Positions 62,173 to 64,000 of a DNA stretch of 64,000 nucleotides are shown here, piece by piece. The notes below the pieces were generated by a model. That model was given only the letters and a program-made list of their open reading frames with translations, did no database searches and was not told the DNA's origin. Made by a program: the position numbers and the translations under genes. Each line of letters begins with the position of its first letter. Position 1 is the stretch's first letter. This DNA is from Galbula dea (Eukaryota > Chordata > Aves > Piciformes > Galbulidae): positions 204,618 through 268,617 of the forward strand of contig VWZX01006699.1 of the NCBI GenBank assembly GCA_013399015.1, written 5' to 3'.

Positions 62173-62379
62173 AAAAGTACCAAAACTGCCACAGAAGTGG
62201 GCAGGACCTTTGCCACCATGTTTTCAGACATAACCTTTAGGCAGAAACTCCTAGAAACCAAAACTGAAGAGGAGTTCAAGGAAGCCTTAGTTCACCAACG
62301 CCACTTGTTGACGGTGGTGAATCAGCGACCCTCAGCGATGAGCGATGGGCACATGTCACACGGTTCTAAGTCACTCAAG
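62173..62379 (+). CDS. SLC4A11: SLC4A11 coding exon 8 (end of cytoplasmic domain seen here)
   Basis: It spans residues 243-311 in phase 0 at both ends, 207 bases. It reads KSTKTATEVGRTFATMFSDI, TFRQKLLETKTEEEFKEALV, HQRHLLTVVN and then a Ser/His-rich tail (QRPSAMSDGHMSHGSKSLK). The first 50 residues track human SLC4A11 closely. The tail corresponds to the variable linker that precedes the conserved CKDFVPFGKG region in the human protein, and shows little identity there. The acceptor follows a T-rich tract ending CACTCAG; the donor is GTAAGG. The next exon, leading toward the first membrane segment, is outside the window. Confidence 0.95.
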
Positions 62380-64000
62380 GTAAGGCTGGTCAACATCTCC
62401 CATGCCCTTCCTCCTGTGGTGTCTAAATGCAGAAATAGAAAGGGGTTTGGGTAAGCAGATGAAGCACTTGGGGCTGCTTGCTCTCCTAGCAAGCTCTCAG
62501 CACTGAGGTTTCCACAACCAGCTGCTGTGTGTATGTCCACCTTCCCCAGCTCCTGCTGTAAATCTAAGAGAAGAGACTTCAAAGAGGCAGGTGCTGAAGG
62601 GGATGCAGAGGAGTAGGAGGTTAAAATGGTTACAGGACTTTGATTCCAGATGCTTAGTCAAAGGTGGGATTAATGGATCACTGTGCATTGTCAGTTCAAG
62701 GTACTTAATCCTCACAATCAGAAGTCTCGGAAAGAAGCTGCTGCTCGTCTTTCTTGCAGCCAAAAGACTTCTTGGCCATCTCTGCCTGGTAATTTCACTT
62801 AAGTTGCCTGTCAGTGTTTGGCCTGATTCCTTGCTGTTTGATCTGTAGCTCTGTAAAATGTTGCTTGCTTTGTACTTTGAAAGTTTGAGGGAAATGCTGG
62901 AACTCCAGCTTTCTTTTCTGGAATTTCCTGTGTTTTGCTCATTGCTTTGCTTTTCCGTTCAGAAATTCAGTCTTTAACCAGACAGCATACCTGAAAAACA
63001 AACCCTGCTGTCCCTAGCTTGCTGCTCCTGGCCCTGCATTACAAATAGCCTTAAAGCTTTGGGTTGCCTACAGTTCAGAAGCTGCTTACCTTATCAATTT
63101 TTTTTGGCCTGGAATAGACTTTAAGGAGGTTTGATCTGCACATCTGGAAATGAGCAAGGCTCATGTTTTTCCTGCAGAATCCCCTTGCTTATAGGTAGTG
63201 CTTTAAACTTTCCTGGCCCCCATCACCTGCTCTTAAGTTTGCAGAACAAGTCCTGAAACCCTCTTTAAACCTAGGTCATCCAAAGTGGTGGTGTTTGGAG
63301 CAGTTGCAGTGAGGTAATTTAGGGTAAGGTAGGTTTAACCCTTTGCACTTGGCCTCAAAGGAGTTTTTCTTAGAGCAGTTGAAGTGTCTGGCTCTGTCTC
63401 TGGCTAATAATGGCTTAAAAGTGTCTGTAGAGGACTCACTGCTTTGTGGTTTGGTGAGCAGGAGGACTGGATGCAACACTGAGCTTGTAGGTGTTGGCCA
63501 TGAGAAGTGGTGGCTCCTAACTGGCTTGCTGGGCCAGCAGCCTTGGTCAGGCAGATTTTCAACAGCTCTGAGCCAGTGCCATAGACAGTGGCACTTGTTT
63601 CTTTACCACTTGCTCTTGGCATTGATCATTCTTGATCAGGGTTAGGTAAATGGTTGGGTTTAAAATGTTTTATCCTTCAGATCTCAGGAGATGCAGCCTG
63701 GTTAGTAGTCATTCTGCTTCCACATGTCTCTTTGAAGAAGCTGTCCCTCACCTTGCCTTGCCAGCATAGATCTTAAGAGCTGACATGGAGACTCCCTGGC
63801 AAGCAAAGGACAGGAGGGAATGGCCTCAGGTTGCTCTAGGGGAGGTTAAGGTGAATATTAAGAAAAATTTCGTCCTGGAAGGGTTGGAAAGCCCTGGAAC
63901 AGGCTGTCCACAGAAGTGATGGAGTCACCATCCTTGGAGGTGTTTAAAATGTGTGCAGATGTGATGCTGAGGGCCATGGTTTAGTGATGACTTGGCAGTG
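62380..64000 (+). other. SLC4A11 intron 8, 5' part (runs off the window)
   Basis: Begins GTAAGG. Unique sequence up to about 63795, then a CR1 fragment cut by the window edge. No further SLC4A11 exon was recognised. Confidence 0.8.
63796..64000 (+). repeat. CR1 LINE fragment cut by the window edge
   Basis: GCAAGCAAAGGACAGGAGGG, TGGAGTCACCATCCTTGGAG and GGGCCATGGTTTAGTGATGA. The expected terminal part lies beyond 64000. Confidence 0.88.

Larger units (their letters stand above)
2428..62379 (+). other. SLC4A11: SLC4A11 gene, 5' part (coding exons 1-8 of a longer gene)
   Basis: Eight exons with matching splice phases join to 933 bases (311 codons) without a stop. The product follows vertebrate SLC4A11 along its whole length, with landmarks such as VNSSIVSGDSIRFFVNVNLE, GCVLLHTSRKYLKLKNF, TIQGVTATVTGV, RPQNWGENSCEVRFVILVL and FATMFSD. 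SLC4A11 is a plasma-membrane transporter of the SLC4 family. It is reported to carry H+/OH- and NH3-linked fluxes and water, mainly in the basolateral membrane of corneal endothelium; the older sodium-borate role is disputed. Human loss-of-function causes corneal endothelial dystrophy. The window covers the N-terminal cytoplasmic band-3-like domain; human isoforms are about 875-918 residues, so about 560 residues including all membrane segments lie to the right. Introns are 18,924, 12,430, 10,813, 4,805, 1,237, 7,631 and 3,179 bases. Identification is from remembered family sequence and is strong; exact exon ends follow from splice sites and phase. Confidence 0.95.

Overview
This window is vertebrate nuclear DNA, almost certainly from a bird. 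It carries many fragments of CR1 LINE retrotransposons, recognisable by their 3' ends (the TTCCAACC block followed by ATTCTRTG-type repeats). It also holds one multi-exon gene with long introns and canonical splice sites. There is no bacterial-type gene organisation, no CRISPR array and no recognisable tRNA or rRNA gene. CR1 fragments add up to roughly 13% of the window (my hand estimate). That is high for a bird and points, as inference only, toward a CR1-rich group such as woodpeckers and their allies.

The one gene I can support is the 5' part of SLC4A11 on the + strand. SLC4A11 is the solute carrier family 4 member 11, an H+(OH-)/NH3-linked membrane transporter important in corneal endothelium. 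Eight coding exons can be placed at 2428-2464, 21389-21439, 33870-34022, 44836-44882, 49688-49919, 51157-51238, 58870-58993 and 62173-62379. They join in frame to 933 bases, or 311 codons. They encode the short N-terminal leader and most of the cytoplasmic band-3-like domain. The membrane-spanning part lies beyond the right edge of the window. The first exon matches the leader of the human isoform that begins MAAATRRVF, and a second possible start (Met19) lies in exon 2.

Layout: 1-2080 is 5' flank with no recognised gene. 2080-3230 is a CpG-rich promoter and first-exon region with a small upstream ORF and an in-frame upstream ATG. 2465-21388 is a very long intron 1, with a second CpG-rich patch at about 8.55-9.2 kb that could be an alternative promoter. 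Introns 2 and 3 are 12.4 and 10.8 kb and hold many CR1 fragments. Introns 4-7 are shorter (4.8, 1.2, 7.6 and 3.2 kb). Intron 8 starts at 62380 and runs off the window. No convincing gene was found nested in the introns or on the - strand. The open reading frames there are either CR1-derived or look like chance openings.

Most unusual points: a likely non-canonical GC-AG intron 2 with a competing GT site 3 bases upstream; overlapping upstream start/stop signals just before the SLC4A11 start; a very expanded gene compared with the compact human locus; the second CpG patch in intron 1; and a TAAT-rich cluster upstream of exon 3. I saw no convincing novel defence-like or otherwise undescribed system here.
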